Shown here piece after piece: positions 10,894 to 21,903 of a stretch of DNA of 64,000 nt. The notes under the pieces are model-generated. The model ran no database searches, was not told the origin of the DNA, and saw only the letters and a list, made by a program, of their open reading frames with translations. This DNA is from Zea mays (Eukaryota > Streptophyta > Magnoliopsida > Poales > Poaceae), in the NCBI RefSeq assembly GCF_902167145.1, contig NC_050097.1, positions 117,771,982 to 117,835,981 of the forward strand. Direction: 5' to 3'. The first letter of the stretch is position 1. Every line of letters starts with the position of its first letter. The translations under genes and the position numbers were made by a program.

Positions 10894-12051
10894 CTAAGGG
10901 TAAAACTTTCTAAGATGCTCTATGTTCCATGAGTTCCCCACTTCCGTGCCATCCATTTGAGTAAGCCGGTATGATCTCGGCCGAGTGACCTCTGATACAA
11001 TGAATGGCGCTTCCCATAGTGGCGACAACTTGTGCCGTCCTTCCCCCATTAGAATTCGGCGAAGGACCAAGTCTCCCACTGCAAAGGATCGATGTCGTAT
11101 GGCTTTATCATGATAGCGCCTCAAGGTCTGGTTGTATCTAGCTGACTGAATTACTGTGTTCAATCGCTCTTCCTCCAACACATCAATATCCTCTAGTCTG
11201 GTAGTTTCTGCTTCAGCTATGCTTTCGAAGACCAGCCTCGGTGCCCCGAACATGAGGTCGGCGGGTAGCACTACTTCCGAACCATAGACCAAGAAGAACG
11301 GGGTATTTCCATATAGAGCTCGACTAGGTTGAGTCCTCAAGCTCCAAACCACATATGGCAGCTCTCTTATCCACTTTCCTGCAAGCTTTTCATTTTTGTC
11401 GAACACTTTCTTCCTGAGTGCTTCCAGTATCATTCCATTGGCTCTTTCCACCTGACCATTGGCTCTTGGATGCGCTACTAGTGCATACTTGATCCGGATA
11501 CTCCGTTGTTCGCAGAAATCGAAGAACTTAGAGCTGGTGAAGTTGGATCCTAGGTCGGTTATGATGCTATTTGGTATCCCAAACCTGAATATTATGTCTT
11601 GTATGAACTCCACTGCCTTGGCTGAGGTTAAAGAAGCAATAGACTTGTACTCTATCCATTTGATGAACTTGTCAATGGCAACCAGCACGTGAGTATAGCC
11701 TCCTTGAGCTTTCTTGAAGGGTCCAATCATGTTCAGCCCCCAGCACGCAAATGACCATGTTATAGGGATGGTCTGCAGCTGCTATGCCGGCAAATGTTGT
11801 TACTTTGACAAGAATTGGCAAGCTTCACACCTATGGACTAACTCGGTGGCATCACTCTTCGTCGTTGGCCAATAGAAACCAGACCTAAAAACTTTTCCAA
11901 CCAGAGTTCTGGTTGCTGCGTGTACTCCGCACTGTCCGACGTGGATTTCATCCAATAGCTGCTTCCCAGTAGTCGAGGAAATGCACTTCATGAGGACTCC
12001 CGTCGCACCCCTTCTGTACAGTGCACCCCTTATGAGGGTGTAGTGGGCCAA
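10894..12051 (-). pseudogene. Integrase of the Cinful/Zeon-like element, broken by stops
   Basis: This is the Ty3-type integrase that would insert the cDNA. The amino end holds the zinc-binding His-His-Cys-Cys module (HVGQCGVHAATR and CEACQF). Two in-frame stops (CAA-to-TAA and CAG-to-TAG type) follow at about 11799 and 11785. The core then shows all three catalytic acidic positions: Asp in HVLVAIDKFIKW, Asp in SIITDLGSNF and Glu in HPRANGQVERANGMI. The C-terminal part (FAVGDLVLRR, LSPLWEAPFIV) is the usual DNA-binding region, and the frame ends at the TAA at 10894 in HLRKFYP. It is the 3'-most gene of the minus-strand pol and faces the 89-bp array. Confidence 0.88.
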
Positions 12052-12237
12052 ATGTCTTGCGATGCGTTCTGCCGCAACCTTATCATCTGTTTATTCTTCA
12101 TCCTTTATGTACCTGATGATAGGCTCTCTCCAGTCATTAGGGTCCGACTCTGGTTGGCTCAAGGTATTGCATTCCTCTGTCTGATCTGAGGGAATACTCG
12201 GGCGTGACACTTCCTGGATGAAGATCCCGGGTGGGAC

Positions 12238-14017
12238 CTAGGTCCAACTGGATCCCAGCTTTGACAACGCGTCTGCTGCTGCATTGTGGTCTCTTTCCAC
12301 ATGATGGAATTCCAACCCTTCAAACTTGTCTTCTAATTTTCGGACGGCTGCATAGTACTTGCCTATAGAATCAATCGAGCAATCCCAGTCTTTATTTATC
12401 TGGCTTATGACCACTAGTGAATCTCCGTATACCATCAACCTCTTAGCACCCAGTGACACGACGATGTTCAACCCGTGGATCAGTGCTTCATATTCTACTG
12501 CATTATTTGATGGTAGGAATAATAGCTAAAGTGCATACATGAGTTGTTCACCTCCAGGAGCAATGAAGAGGATCCCTGCGCCTACTCCCTGAAGTTTCAG
12601 CGAGCCATCGAAATACATTCGCCATACTTCAGTAGCCTCCGGGTTGTCTGGAACCTGATGCTCAGTCCATTCTGATACAAAGTCAACTAGCGCTTGAGTC
12701 TTTACTGTCGTGCGAGGCCGGAACTCTATGTCATGAGCTCCCAGTTCGTAGGCCCACTTGGCTATTCTTCCGATGGCTTCTTTGTTGTGAAGAATATCCC
12801 CTATTGGAAACCCGGTGACTAATATGACTTTGTGGTCGTCAGAGTAGTGACGGAGCTTGCGAGCGGTTAGAAGTACCGCGTACAATAGTTTTTGAACTTG
12901 GGGATACTTCTTTTTATAGGGTCCAAGGACTTCGCTAATGGAAGTAAACCGGATGTTGTACTGGATATGTATGTCCTTCCTCCACCCGCTCAACTACTAA
13001 CGTTGTGCTCACCACGTGAGTCGTGCAGGAGATGTATAACAACAGATCTTCTAGCGGCTGATTTGGCATGACTCGGCGTGGTGGCTTGAGTACTGTAGGC
13101 GTAGTCAGGAACTTTTTGAGTGCTTCTAGAGCTTCATGTGCTTCTGTGGTCCACTGAAACTTGTCCACCTTCTTGAGCAATTTGTAGAATGGCATGCCTT
13201 TCTCGCCCAGCCTTGACATGAACCTGCTCAAGGCTACCATGCATCCAGTAAGCCTTTGTACTTTCTTTTGTGATCGCGGCGCTTCCATTCTCATGATGGC
13301 CTCGATTTTTTCTGGGTTGGCTTCGATTCCTCAGTGGCTGACAATGAATCCGAGTAACTTCCCTGTCGGTACTCCGAAAACACATTTCTCTAGATTGAGC
13401 TTCCACCGGTATCGCCTCAGGATGTTGAAGACCAGCTGCAAATCTTTGATGAAGTTTTCTGAGTTTTCCGTTTTGATTACCACGTCATCGACATAGGCTT
13501 CTACCCGCTTGCCCCATTGATCGGCTAAACATGTTTGAATAGCTCTCTAGTAAGTCGCTCCTGCGTTCTTGAGGCCGAACGACATGGAGGTATAGCAGAA
13601 AGCTCCAAACAGGGTAATGAATGCAGTTTTTTCCTCATCTTCTTTTGCTAAGCTGATCTAATGGTATCCAGAATAGCAGTCTAGGAAGGACAACATAGAA
13701 CATCCAGCGGTCGAATCAACCACCTGATCTATTCTAGGGAGTCCGAAGGGATCCTTCGGACAGTGTTTGTTGAGATCTGTATAGTCGACGCACATGCGCC
13801 AATCCACTTTATTCTTTTTGAGTACAAGAACAGGATTTGCTAGCCACTCAGGATGCAGTACTTCTCGAATGAACCCTGCTGCCACTAAGCGAGCTAACTC
13901 GGCGCGAATAGCTTCTCTTTTGTCAGGCATGAAACAACACAGTTTTTGTTGAATCGGCCTTGCCTGGGGATAGACCTTCAATTTGTGCTCGGCCAGTTCT
14001 CTCGGGACTCCCGGCAT
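12238..14017 (-). pseudogene. Reverse transcriptase and RNase H of the Cinful/Zeon-like element
   Basis: RT motifs run in order: VLKKNKVDWRMCVDYTDLN, LPRIDQVVD, MLSFLDCYSGYH, then the active-site YVDD at 13485-13496. The frame is cut by TAG after YSGYH (13659), TAG in the GATY region (about 13549) and TGA after FIVSH (about 13334). Each is a single C-to-T change of a Gln or Arg codon. The tether and RNase H follow, with AVLLTARKLRHY, RMYFDGSLKLQGVGAG and the second half LMVYGDSLVVISQI plus HNAAADALSKLG. A further stop lies at about 12526. The part between 12051 and 12238 joins RNase H to the integrase but is not open. The enzyme cannot be made from this copy. Confidence 0.88.
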
Positions 14018-14080
14018 ATCCGCAGGCTGCCATGCGAATACGTCTCGGTTATCTTGCAGGAACCGGACGAGCGCGTTTTC

Positions 14081-14805
14081 CTATTTATCGTCAAGGCTGG
14101 AGCTGATGATGGCAGTCTTGCGTTCATCAGCGAACCCCATGTTGATCCTCTTTGTCTCCTCAGTCGACCACATAGAGGTCACGTCTTGAGCTTGGTTCGC
14201 GGGTACTGCAAGGTCTCCCTCAGACTTTGTGTTTGCCTGCGCTGAGGAGGTCGTCGGTGGTTTAGTACTGAGGGCTGCCTGGATAGCTCCTCGAAAACAT
14301 TCCACGGCACCTTGGAAGTCAGCGCGCACTGTGATGATCCCTTGTGGCCCTGGCATCTTCAATATCATGTACAAATAGTGCAGAATGGCCATGAATTTTG
14401 CAAATCCTGGCCTGCCGATGATGGAGTTGTATCCGCAGTCGAAACTTGCCACCTCGAACCTCAGGAACTCGGTTCTATAGTTTTTCGGAGTTCCAAAGGT
14501 AACGGGCATGTAGATGTGTCCGAGCGGGTATTCTCCTTCGGTCAGCACAATGCCGAAGAAAGGGGTGTCTGACTCATGGAGTTCTTTGAGTGCAACCCCA
14601 AGCCTAAGAGCGTCTGGGGGAAGGTGACGTTGATGCTGCTTCCCCTGCCCACTAATACTTTCTTTACCCTACTCTCTTGGATCATCTGATCGATGAGGAG
14701 CGGATACTTGCCTGGATGATCGAAGTTGAGCCATTGATCCGCCCGGGTAAAGGTGATCGGGTATTCTGTCCACCGATAGGGGGCGGGGGCACTGGTGGTT
14801 GCCAC
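14081..14805 (-). pseudogene. Aspartic protease region of the Cinful/Zeon-like element, active site lost
   Basis: In this region the related Xilon-like element in this window has DGGSS, where the first Asp is the catalytic residue. Here the same place (about 14630-14650) reads VGRGSSIN, so both the Asp and the following Gly are replaced. The rest of the fold is recognisable: GEYPLGHIYMPVTFGTP, FDCGYNSIIGRPGFAKFMA and YLYMILKMPGPQGIITV. Two overlapping frames (14542-14805 and 14081-14548) cover it, so there is also a frameshift near 14545. It lies between gag and RT as expected. Confidence 0.8.
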
Positions 14806-14849
14806 CAGTATCTATCGGTCGTTGAGCTTCTGTTGCCTTTTGTTCTCCT

Positions 14850-16930
14850 GTTACCCGTGTCCTCCGAAGATGATGTTGACCTCCCCGTCGACGCGCGGGA
14901 ATGCTCCCATCTTCCCCCTTCCTATTGCTGAGGTCGGCGAGGCTCGCCAGGCCCTCCTCGCGGTGGGGGAGGGGGTAGAGGCTAGAACGGTCGGCCATTC
15001 CCGACGGAATGCTTCAAGTATCTGCAGTTCTGCAAGGCGTGGCGCATATCCTTGTGATACGGGCACTAGGCATTGAGGATGTCGTCCAGTGTCCGCTCGC
15101 CTCCGCGGGGTGCACCTCGAGCATGAGAGACGGGTGGTCCGGCGGCGTGGACCTCTTCACGAGGCCTCTTCTCCCGACGCTTGTTGGGTTGCTGGTTTGC
15201 GTCGCACCGTGGTGTAGGCGGAGCAGGCTTTGCTCCCCTGATGAGGTCCTGAGCATGTTCGTTGACGGTGATGTAGAGGTCCGCTTCCCGAAACAGCTGC
15301 TCGGAGGTGGTCAGCGCCTTCTGCAGTATGGCTCGGACGAAGGCCGAGTCATTAGATCCCCGGTAGAAATCCTCAATCACTGCTGCCTCACTGACCTCGG
15401 GGATGCGATTTCTCATGGTCTGAAACCTCTTGAGGTACAACCGAAGTGTTTCATCGCCCCGGCGCCTGATGGATTTGAGGTCCCATGGCTGCGCCGGCTT
15501 GTCGGAGAGGGACTGAAAGTTGGCGATGAAGCGCCGACTAAAGTCACTCCAATCGTCGATGCAGTGTCGCGGTAGGTGTCGTAGCCATTGCAATGCATCC
15601 TGCCCGAGAACGATGGGCAAGTACGCAGTCATCACGTCTTTAGTTGCCCCAGCAGCGGTTGTATAGATAGCCAACCAGCCTCCTGAGTCCTGCTTAGGCT
15701 CGTATTTGTCGACGTTGGAGACCTTGAAGTTGGGGGCCACTGGATGGCCCTGAGACGTGGAGTAAGCGCAGATACTCCACACGTGTCCTCCTGTCGACTG
15801 TTGTGGTGCCGGTCCCGGGGAGGGGAGTTGCTGACGTGCCGTCTCGACCGTCCCCGGGTCGTGCCACCAGTTGAAGCCATCGCCGACTCAACTCTGGTGG
15901 CGCGATTTCGCGCCGGAACACCATGGTCCCGATCGTACTCCTCTCGGCGTCGTATCTCATTTTCATGTCGTCGTTCGCGCGAAGCGTTGATGGAGCTCCG
16001 TGCATCTTGTCGACTGTTGATGGCGTGCCGCAAATCACTCGTGGATGAGCGAGGGGTAGTAGATGATTAGCTGTCCGAGTGAGCAGCCACCGATAGCCTT
16101 CAGCATCTAGAGTCCGGGGGAGGCCATCAGCTATCCGAGCCAACACTCCTTCGACTTGACTCGGTGTGTTCATTGCACGAGCGAAGTCAGGGTTCAGGTT
16201 TCGCGTGAAGAGAGGGTTCTCTCGGCGTAACCTCACATCCTGCTCAGCTTGCTCTCGATCTCGATCTTGAGCTTGTCGGCGATCACGCCGATGAGAGTTC
16301 ATCCTTTCTCTAAAGACTCACTCATCAGGAGTTTCTCCTACTTCCGAGACTTCATCTCGGGATACAGGCTGCGCTGGGTCCCGCTCCCCAGCTTCGTGAT
16401 GTCGCCGAATATTTCGGCGTCGGTTCCTCCGTTGCCGAGCTTCTCGCTGAGGAGGTTCTTCCTCTGACATGGTTGGCTCGTCGTCGGAGATGGGAGATGA
16501 CTCTACTCTCCCTCCGATGAAGAGGACGTCGGGGTAGAAAGGAGTTGCTGTGGTGATGAATTTCTTTCCGTCCTTCTTTGAGGGCGAAGGTGTCGGAAGG
16601 ACAGCCTGATGGGCCTCTATCCCGCTTGCTTCTTTTTTTCCTCGTAATTTGTGTCCACTCCTCTGTGGATGAGGTGGACAACGGGGTTCTTCGGGTAAGT
16701 GAATTCCCGGCTCTTGACTTGCAGAGGGTAGTCTTCGCCTGGGGCGCGGGAGGTTGCGCTATCTGCTGCCTTGTTCCGGCTTTCTTGGAAATTTTCGAGG
16801 AAGGCTTCTTCTCCAGTGGATCCGTTACGCGGTGCAAAACTCCCTTCTCATCTGCTACGGACGAGATGGTCCCGAAGCAGAATACGGATCCAGGGCGGAG
16901 AGCAATCTTGCATTGGAAGGTGACAGCCAT
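14850..16930 (-). pseudogene. gag region of the Cinful/Zeon-like element, several frame breaks
   Basis: The ATG at 16928-16930, about 50 bases inside the 5' LTR, starts MAVTFQCKIALRPGSVF; the frame ends at 16352. A second frame (15694-16302) opens with MNSHRRDRRQAQDRDR, a basic stretch. The clearest part is 15066-15782: DALQWLRHLPRHCIDDWSDF, NFQSLSDKPAQPWDLKSI and LRLYLKRFQTMRNRIPEVSE, the retrotransposon gag capsid domain. The Cys/His remainder CPYHKD and CRYLKHSVGNGRPF follows in yet another frame to about 14850. gag would form the particle that packages the RNA. At least three frameshifts and one stop (about 15066) separate the pieces. Confidence 0.75.
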
Positions 16931-16951
16931 TGAACTAGCTTGGATCAACGA

Positions 16952-16976
16952 CACACCCCCTACCTGACGTGCCAGC
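16952..16976 (-). other. Primer-binding site of the Cinful/Zeon-like element
   Basis: Immediately inside the 5' LTR the minus strand reads GC, then TGGCACGTCAGGTAGGGGG. The leading TGG pairs with the CCA end of a tRNA. I cannot name the tRNA from the sequence alone. Confidence 0.55.
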
Positions 16977-17597
16977 TGTCAGTGTTTGGAGCCCGACCGC
17001 GCACCCAGGGTTACCCCTCGAGATGCTTTTGGGTAGGACGGTGTTGCTGACTGTAACTCAATGGTTCGTGCGAGACACACGAGAGACGATAGACAATTTT
17101 CTATAGGTTCGGGCCGCTTTGAGATGCGTAACACCCTACTTCCTGGTGTGGATCTTTATGTGGTGGGTTACAAGGGAATTCTCCAGTATGGAGAAAGCTA
17201 ATGAACTGAGTAGACGATTGATGAATGACTTGGAAATGATGGGATAACCCCTAGGCCTTATATATTCGACCGTGGGGCACTACATGCGTGTATGATAATG
17301 ATGTATCCTAAGTAATAGTGAACCGACTGAACTTATCTTCCTATAATCCTACCGACTTATCTTTATTTGGTTCCAACGTCTAGGGGTGTCACGCGGGAAA
17401 ATCGGATCAGAGCTGTGGATAACGCTTAAATCCAACGAGTCGCCTGGGCCCGAGTCCGCTCATTCCCTGTGTCGGCCCATTCTGCCAGCAGTTCTCCCCT
17501 GGCCCACGAAGGGACGACCTTGAGAGACAATAGGCCCAAAGCCTTTCGCGAGGCCTTCTAGCCTTCTAGTGGACCCGGGGGATATCTGTCCCCCACA
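16977..17597 (-). repeat. 5' LTR of the Cinful/Zeon-like element
   Basis: The same 621 bases as 3764-4384, with about 34 substitutions. The right flank TAAGC is the second copy of the target duplication. The position next to the PBS and gag marks it as the 5' LTR of the minus-strand element. Confidence 0.92.
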
Positions 17598-18151
17598 TAA
17601 GCCACACTAGTTGTGTAGGCTCTGTTTTAATTTGCATCGTTTATCACATGAAAGACAAGCTAATAGTTTAATAATGCCTTGGTTGGACATTACACCTCTA
17701 CATGACCACCTTGCCATAGAAAAAGGAAGCTTTGATGTGAGTATGAAATTTATTATTTGTAAACTATTTTTTGTGTGATTTTGAATTGTGAGAACAAAGA
17801 TGTATATGTGGTTATCGAGGCATTGATGTATATGTATGGATGTCAGCCATCGTGCTATTAGTTTTATTTGCAAGTTTTGGATACCTACCAATGCGGGGGA
17901 GGTGCTGCCAAATTTTTTTGTTGAAAGGTTTGTGTTTATTTTTTGCAGAGGTCTTCCTAACCGTTGCGGGTCTGCCTGCACCGCGTTGTGTCGCCACTGC
18001 ACCGACCCGCCATTGCCTCACTATCCTGGCTCCATTGTCACCCTAGGTATAACCTCTATTTCCGCATCATGGTCGTATATCACGTAACCCAGTTAGGTGT
18101 CTCCCATTCGATTAGGCATGATTTCTAACCATCTCGTTGATTTTCTTGCAG
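17598..18151 (+). other. CACTA-A non-coding sequence with a GC-rich leader exon
   Basis: AT-rich, intron-like DNA (17598-17948) leads to an acceptor TTTTTTGCAG. About 95 GC-rich bases follow (17949-18046) and a donor CCTAG-GTATAA. Next come a second intron-like stretch and the acceptor TTTCTTGCAG at 18142-18151. The upstream transposase exons seen in CACTA-B (29849-30266) have no counterpart here, so they have been lost from this copy. Confidence 0.5.
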
Positions 18152-18536
18152 TCAGCGTCACATGGTGGCCAACCTTGCTCCATCTTCTTGGCATATGCTA
18201 TGGCCCACAAGGGCAAAGCGACGTCCGACATCACATACAATCCAGAGGATGGGCCCTAGGCGTATAGCAACCCCGTCGTCTATGGACGCCTTAGTGAGTA
18301 CATTGCCATGGCACAAAAGGTCCATGGGCCAGCTTACGATCTGAGGACCGAGGACATCGACAGAGATGTCCTCCTCAGGGTCGGAGGAGGCAAGAGGCAT
18401 GGGCGGTACTGGATTGCCAATGGGACAATCAACTCGTCCTACACTCCCACTCTGTCTCAGGTGCGAGCAAGGAGCACGAGCACGATCCCAGCCATACACC
18501 CTCATCAGGACAGCTCACATCATCGGATACAATAAC
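18152..18536 (+). pseudogene. CACTA-A transposase exon (Ptta/En/Spm type), cut by CACTA-D
   Basis: After the acceptor at 18151 the frame reads AYAMAHKGKATSDITYNPED, then a TAG (about 18259, Glu-to-stop against CACTA-B), then YDLRTEDIDRDVLLRVGGGK and SSYTPTLSQVRARSTSTIPA. This is the conserved core of the plant Ptta/En/Spm transposase family (Pfam Transposase_24, TNPA-like, thought to bind subterminal repeats). The same exon on the minus strand at 29393-29772 supports the reading. CACTA-D is inserted after 18536, only five exon bases (24284-24288) before the splice donor GT at 24289. Confidence 0.78.
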
Positions 18537-18786
18537 CACTACAAGAAACGCCTAAATTTTCGTGGGCCAAAAACCCACGAAAATAAGCCTAAACCGACGA
18601 AAATAGATAATTTTCGTCGGCAGGCCGACGAAAATAGCCGCCGAAAATAAGTTCGACGAAAATATGCCGCTATTTTCATCGGCACCGACGACAATACGTT
18701 ATTTTCGTCGGCTTTCCCAAAGCCGACGAAAATAGGCAGTCGACCATCAATTTTCGTCGGCCGGTGGTGGCCGACGAAAATACGTG
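18537..18786. repeat. Left terminal inverted repeat and subterminal repeats of CACTA-D
   Basis: After the terminal CACTACAAGAAACGC there are at least eight copies of TTTTCGTCGG or its complement, several paired as short palindromes around GGCAGGCC or GCTTTCCCAAAGC. This is the transposase-binding array at the 3' side of the element's genes. Confidence 0.9.
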
Positions 18787-19424
18787 CTTTAGACCCCAAT
18801 CAGCCCACTGCATAGCCGCGAACCTCTCGCCATTGAGCTCCACCATGCCAGGGTAGTAGAAGCGACAGAGGCTACCCAACACCGCGTTCACCTTGGGACG
18901 TCTGCCTGTACCGTCCCAAGTCAAGTCTTCCCATGACCTACAAAAATTAATAAAACAAGTAAACTAGTGCAATCACGTTCACATTAAAAAATTAACACAA
19001 CATAAATAAGCCCCACCATTCTCCATGCGGCCGGATGAGCCTCCTCTCGGCAGGTCTCGGACCAAGCGCATTGCTCTTCTTATACCTAAGTATACAAGTA
19101 AATTCAATATGATGAAATGATTAGAAACTAATATCAATTAAACTAATATGCATAATAATACCTGAAGGACGTAGAACCATCTGACGCGTCGCCCGCGCTG
19201 CCTGCCCCCATTGGGTCAACCTCCTCATCCTGCTCACCCTCCTCACCCTGCACATGAGCATCCTGCTGAGGAGTCTCCTGCTCACCCTCCTCACCCTGCA
19301 CTTCGTCTAGACAGTCGAGAAGTTGCTGCTGCCTCTGTCGGCTCTGTGAGGTGCCCTGAAAAAGCCCACTGCCCGAGCTGTCCTCGCTGCCCCCACTCCT
19401 CCTCGATCTCCTATGCTTGAACAT
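18787..19424 (-). pseudogene. TNPA-like gene of CACTA-D, 3' part missing
   Basis: The ATG at 19422-19424 begins MFKHRRSRRSGGSEDSSGSG, a basic then acidic low-complexity N-terminus with a duplicated VQGEEGEQ motif. Two further exons can be placed by splice signals and family resemblance. About 19020-19087 reads PRPAERRLIRPHGE. About 18787-18938 follows an acceptor TTTTTGTAG and reads RRPKVNAVLGSLCRFYYPGM then AMQWADWGL. These belong to the N-terminal half of the plant Ptta/En/Spm transposase family. The coding part then runs straight into subterminal repeats, so the conserved C-terminal half is deleted. Confidence 0.65.
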
Positions 19425-19541
19425 GTTCAACTGTAGATAAATTAATGTCAAACCACAGTATATGAAACAAATAATATGAAAATTAATAATGTGGAAATTG
19501 GAATACATAGCTTAATTGATTAACTAAAAGAAACATACTAA

Positions 19542-20937
19542 TCAAAAGTCATCCGCATCCGATGATGCTTCTTCGGCTCGTTGTTTATTCATACGCTCTT
19601 GATTTCGTTGGATCCTTACTGATCTTCTAACGACGACAGGTCGTTTGCGCTTTGACCTAGGTTCTTCAATTAAGTCGCTTGAATTGCAACAGAGATTTTC
19701 AAGTCCTTCTCCATTGGTCACATGGAATCGGTGAGCTATGTCTTGATTCGACGCCGCTTCTGGTTGAAAAACAGCATCATCGTTGTTCCTGCTTGTACTC
19801 ACGTAGTCAGCACTCTCTGGAGCGACGACTTGTGGGTTGACTTTGATTGCAACCCACCAAGCCCTAAGGCTTGGGTGAGGATATGGCAGGTAGTACACCT
19901 GTTTTGCCTGATTTGCAAGGACAACACGAGTAAGGGCTTGCACTGGTATTGAAAGGTGTGAATCCGTCTGTCGATAGACCAAGCCGTACACTCCTAGGGT
20001 CGTTTGCAAATTCGGGATCAAACTCGTCAAATGCCTTCCACGCATCACCGTCCGACGGATGGACCATTATGTCTGGATCAGTGACGAGACGTACACCATT
20101 CTTTGGCCACGTCATATGCAGAGCTATTTCCTTGTTGAGGAACAACCTTGAAAGCCGAGGAATGATGGGCAAACGACGAAGTTGCTTAGCTGCGACCTTC
20201 GTAACTACCAATTCACCCTCATCATTTGTCACCTCGACATATCTAGAAGCTTCACAATGCTTACAACGGTCCAGCTTGTCATCCTCCTCAAAGAATAGCA
20301 TGCAACTGTTGGGACACACGTCGATCTTCTCATATGTCATCCCAAGACTAGCCAACATCTTCTTTGCGAAGTACATATTTTTTGGCAACTTATGATTCTC
20401 CGGTAGAACCTCGCCCATAAGTTGGACGATGTCGTTGTAAGCACTGTTTGAAATGTTGTGCTTCGACTTTATCGCCATTAGTCTTGTGAGAGTCCCAAGA
20501 ACTGACATCTAAGTGTGCTCGTGCAGTCTCTCTTCTCCTGCGGCGAGTAGCCGGAAGAATTCTTGAGCATCGCGTGGAAGCTGCCCCGGCTCCTCAGCGT
20601 TCATTTCAACCTCCCTACCAAGATCATGCAACATATCGTCCATCCTATCATGATCGTCATCAAGCTCCACATCCGCGTCAACGTGTCTAATAGACTCTCC
20701 ATGCCGGTACCATACAAGGTAGTTCGGCATAAACCCACTTTTGCAAAGGTGTTTCTCCATTTCTTCCTTCTTTTGAGGCCACTTGTTCTCGCAGCGATTG
20801 CAAGGACACTTCACTAGACGACCAGTTGCATCTTTGAAAGCGTGCTCAAGAAAATCCTTTGTTACACCCATCCATTCATTCGAATGTGCCCCATCCTTTC
20901 TCCACCCGTCATACATCACCCTCCGATCATCGTCCAT
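19542..20937 (-). pseudogene. TNP2-like transposase of CACTA-D, core deleted and one stop
   Basis: The start is taken at 20935-20937 (MDDDRRVMYDGW). An earlier in-frame Met lies at 20970, but the family normally begins near this motif. Residues about 10-80 form the transposase-associated zinc module (CPCNRCENKW and a downstream His/Cys). A TAG at 20509-20511 interrupts at LHEHT, and the same frame continues MSVLGTLTRLMAIKSKHN, KIDVCPNSCMLFFEEDDKLD and RLGLSTDGFTPFNTS, the start of the TNP2 (Transposase_21) domain. Near 19950 it jumps, in another frame, to the far C-terminal part (ANQAKQVYYLPYPHPSLRAW, then a basic tail), so the catalytic core is missing. TNP2 is the catalytic transposase; this one cannot work. 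Confidence 0.85.
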
Positions 20938-21845
20938 TTCAAAGGCTAAACAAAAGTCAAAGAACATCAACGATCGTCCGTGGCTTATTTAGGTGAACTC
21001 CCTATTAGGTAAAGGCCCTAAACCCACCCAAGAGTGTAGGCCGATGCTTGTGATTTATGACGTGTAGCCTACGATTGCCGCGAAATTTCGGCAGCATAAC
21101 CCCGCTGCTCTCCAAGCACACGCCTGAACATGGTGTGTTGGAGAACAACTGGGTTACAAAACTGAAATTCCGCGTCAATCGTAAGGCACATGTCACAAAT
21201 CACAAGCATCAGCTTACACTCTCAGGCTGTCCAAAATACGTGGACAATTCCGGAACGGCGAACCTCACAAGCCAATGTGACGTTCGCCGTTCCCGAACGG
21301 GTGACGCATACGGTTCGCTACGGTTAACGATTAAAACTGAGAATAATGTATACATGAGAAATTACGAAAACAATGTATACCTGAGAATAATGTACGAGTC
21401 TAGCTAACGGTGGAGAAGGTCAAGTCGGAAGAACACCTATATACAAAAAATATTATTGTCAATAAAAAATTCGGCAGCACCTCCCCTATAAAGTGATGTT
21501 TCTAAAACCTGCAAATAAACGACAACACGATGGTTGCCAACACAGAAAACTACATGATAGCTACATAATAAACAATATGCTGACCAGTATATGCTAAACA
21601 ATATGTTGACAAGTATATGCTAAACAATATGCTACAAAATAAGCTAACTACTAGTCCATGAAATTCGTAAGTACAACTCAAATGAAATACCCTTTTGTCC
21701 ATGTGACCATGTCTACTTGGCTCCTTAAAAAAACTGAACTAGCAGCTTTATTTCACTTGATTTGTTGGTGCATATGCTAAATAGTTTGATTATCAGGCTT
21801 CTTATAAAGTTAAACAACTTATAGTTCCATTTACAATAGGAATAC
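20938..21845. other. CACTA-D interior: no coding sequence recognised
   Basis: The region is AT-rich apart from 21228-21310, where GGCGAACCTCACAAGCC and GACGTTCGCCGTTCCCG form a rough inverted pair. It would be the 5' untranslated and intron region of the TNP2 gene followed by captured intron-like DNA. A short direct repeat (AACAATATGCTGACCAGTATATGC and close copies) occurs at about 21565-21640. Confidence 0.5.
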
Positions 21846-21903
21846 CTGGATGACAGTCTTGGAGCCAACAAAAGCCTCTATCTTCTTCCAGTCACGATCA
21901 AAG
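21846..21903 (-). pseudogene. Captured exon of a REVEILLE/LHY-type MYB-like transcription factor
   Basis: On the minus strand, 58 bases between TTTTTTAG (acceptor, just above 21903) and GTATT (donor, 21841-21845) read FDRDWKKIEAFVGSKTVIQ after one leading base that completes the previous codon. This is the middle of the single MYB-like (SHAQKYF-type) domain of the CCA1/LHY/REVEILLE family, DNA-binding proteins of the plant circadian clock. The splice borders on both sides show that it was copied from genomic DNA and not from mRNA. The neighbouring exons (start of the MYB domain; SHAQKYF motif) are not found on either side. It lies inside CACTA-D, upstream of its TNP2 gene and on the same strand. 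The frame has no stop, and the fragment alone would not fold as a DNA-binding domain. Confidence 0.82.

Larger units (their letters stand above)
3764..17597 (-). mobile_element. Cinful/Zeon-like Ty3 retrotransposon (Tat lineage), complete but degenerate
   Basis: Two 621-bp LTRs (3764-4384 and 16977-17597) bound a 12.6 kb interior. Flanks are TAAGT on the left and TAAGC on the right, a 5-bp target duplication with one change. gag, protease, RT-RNase H and integrase run right to left on the minus strand (16930 to 10894). A second, plus-strand gene unit occupies 5367-9875. I count about 34 substitutions and two 1-base indels between the LTRs, roughly 5.5%. The order gag-PR-RT-RH-IN plus an antisense ORF between pol and the 3' LTR is the Tat-lineage layout. 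The Cinful/Zeon name rests on LTR length, LTR termini and that layout. It is inserted in CACTA-A. Confidence 0.85.

Noticed and set aside
15009..15575. 188-codon plus-strand frame
   Set aside because: Antisense to the recognised gag capsid domain; no domain of its own.
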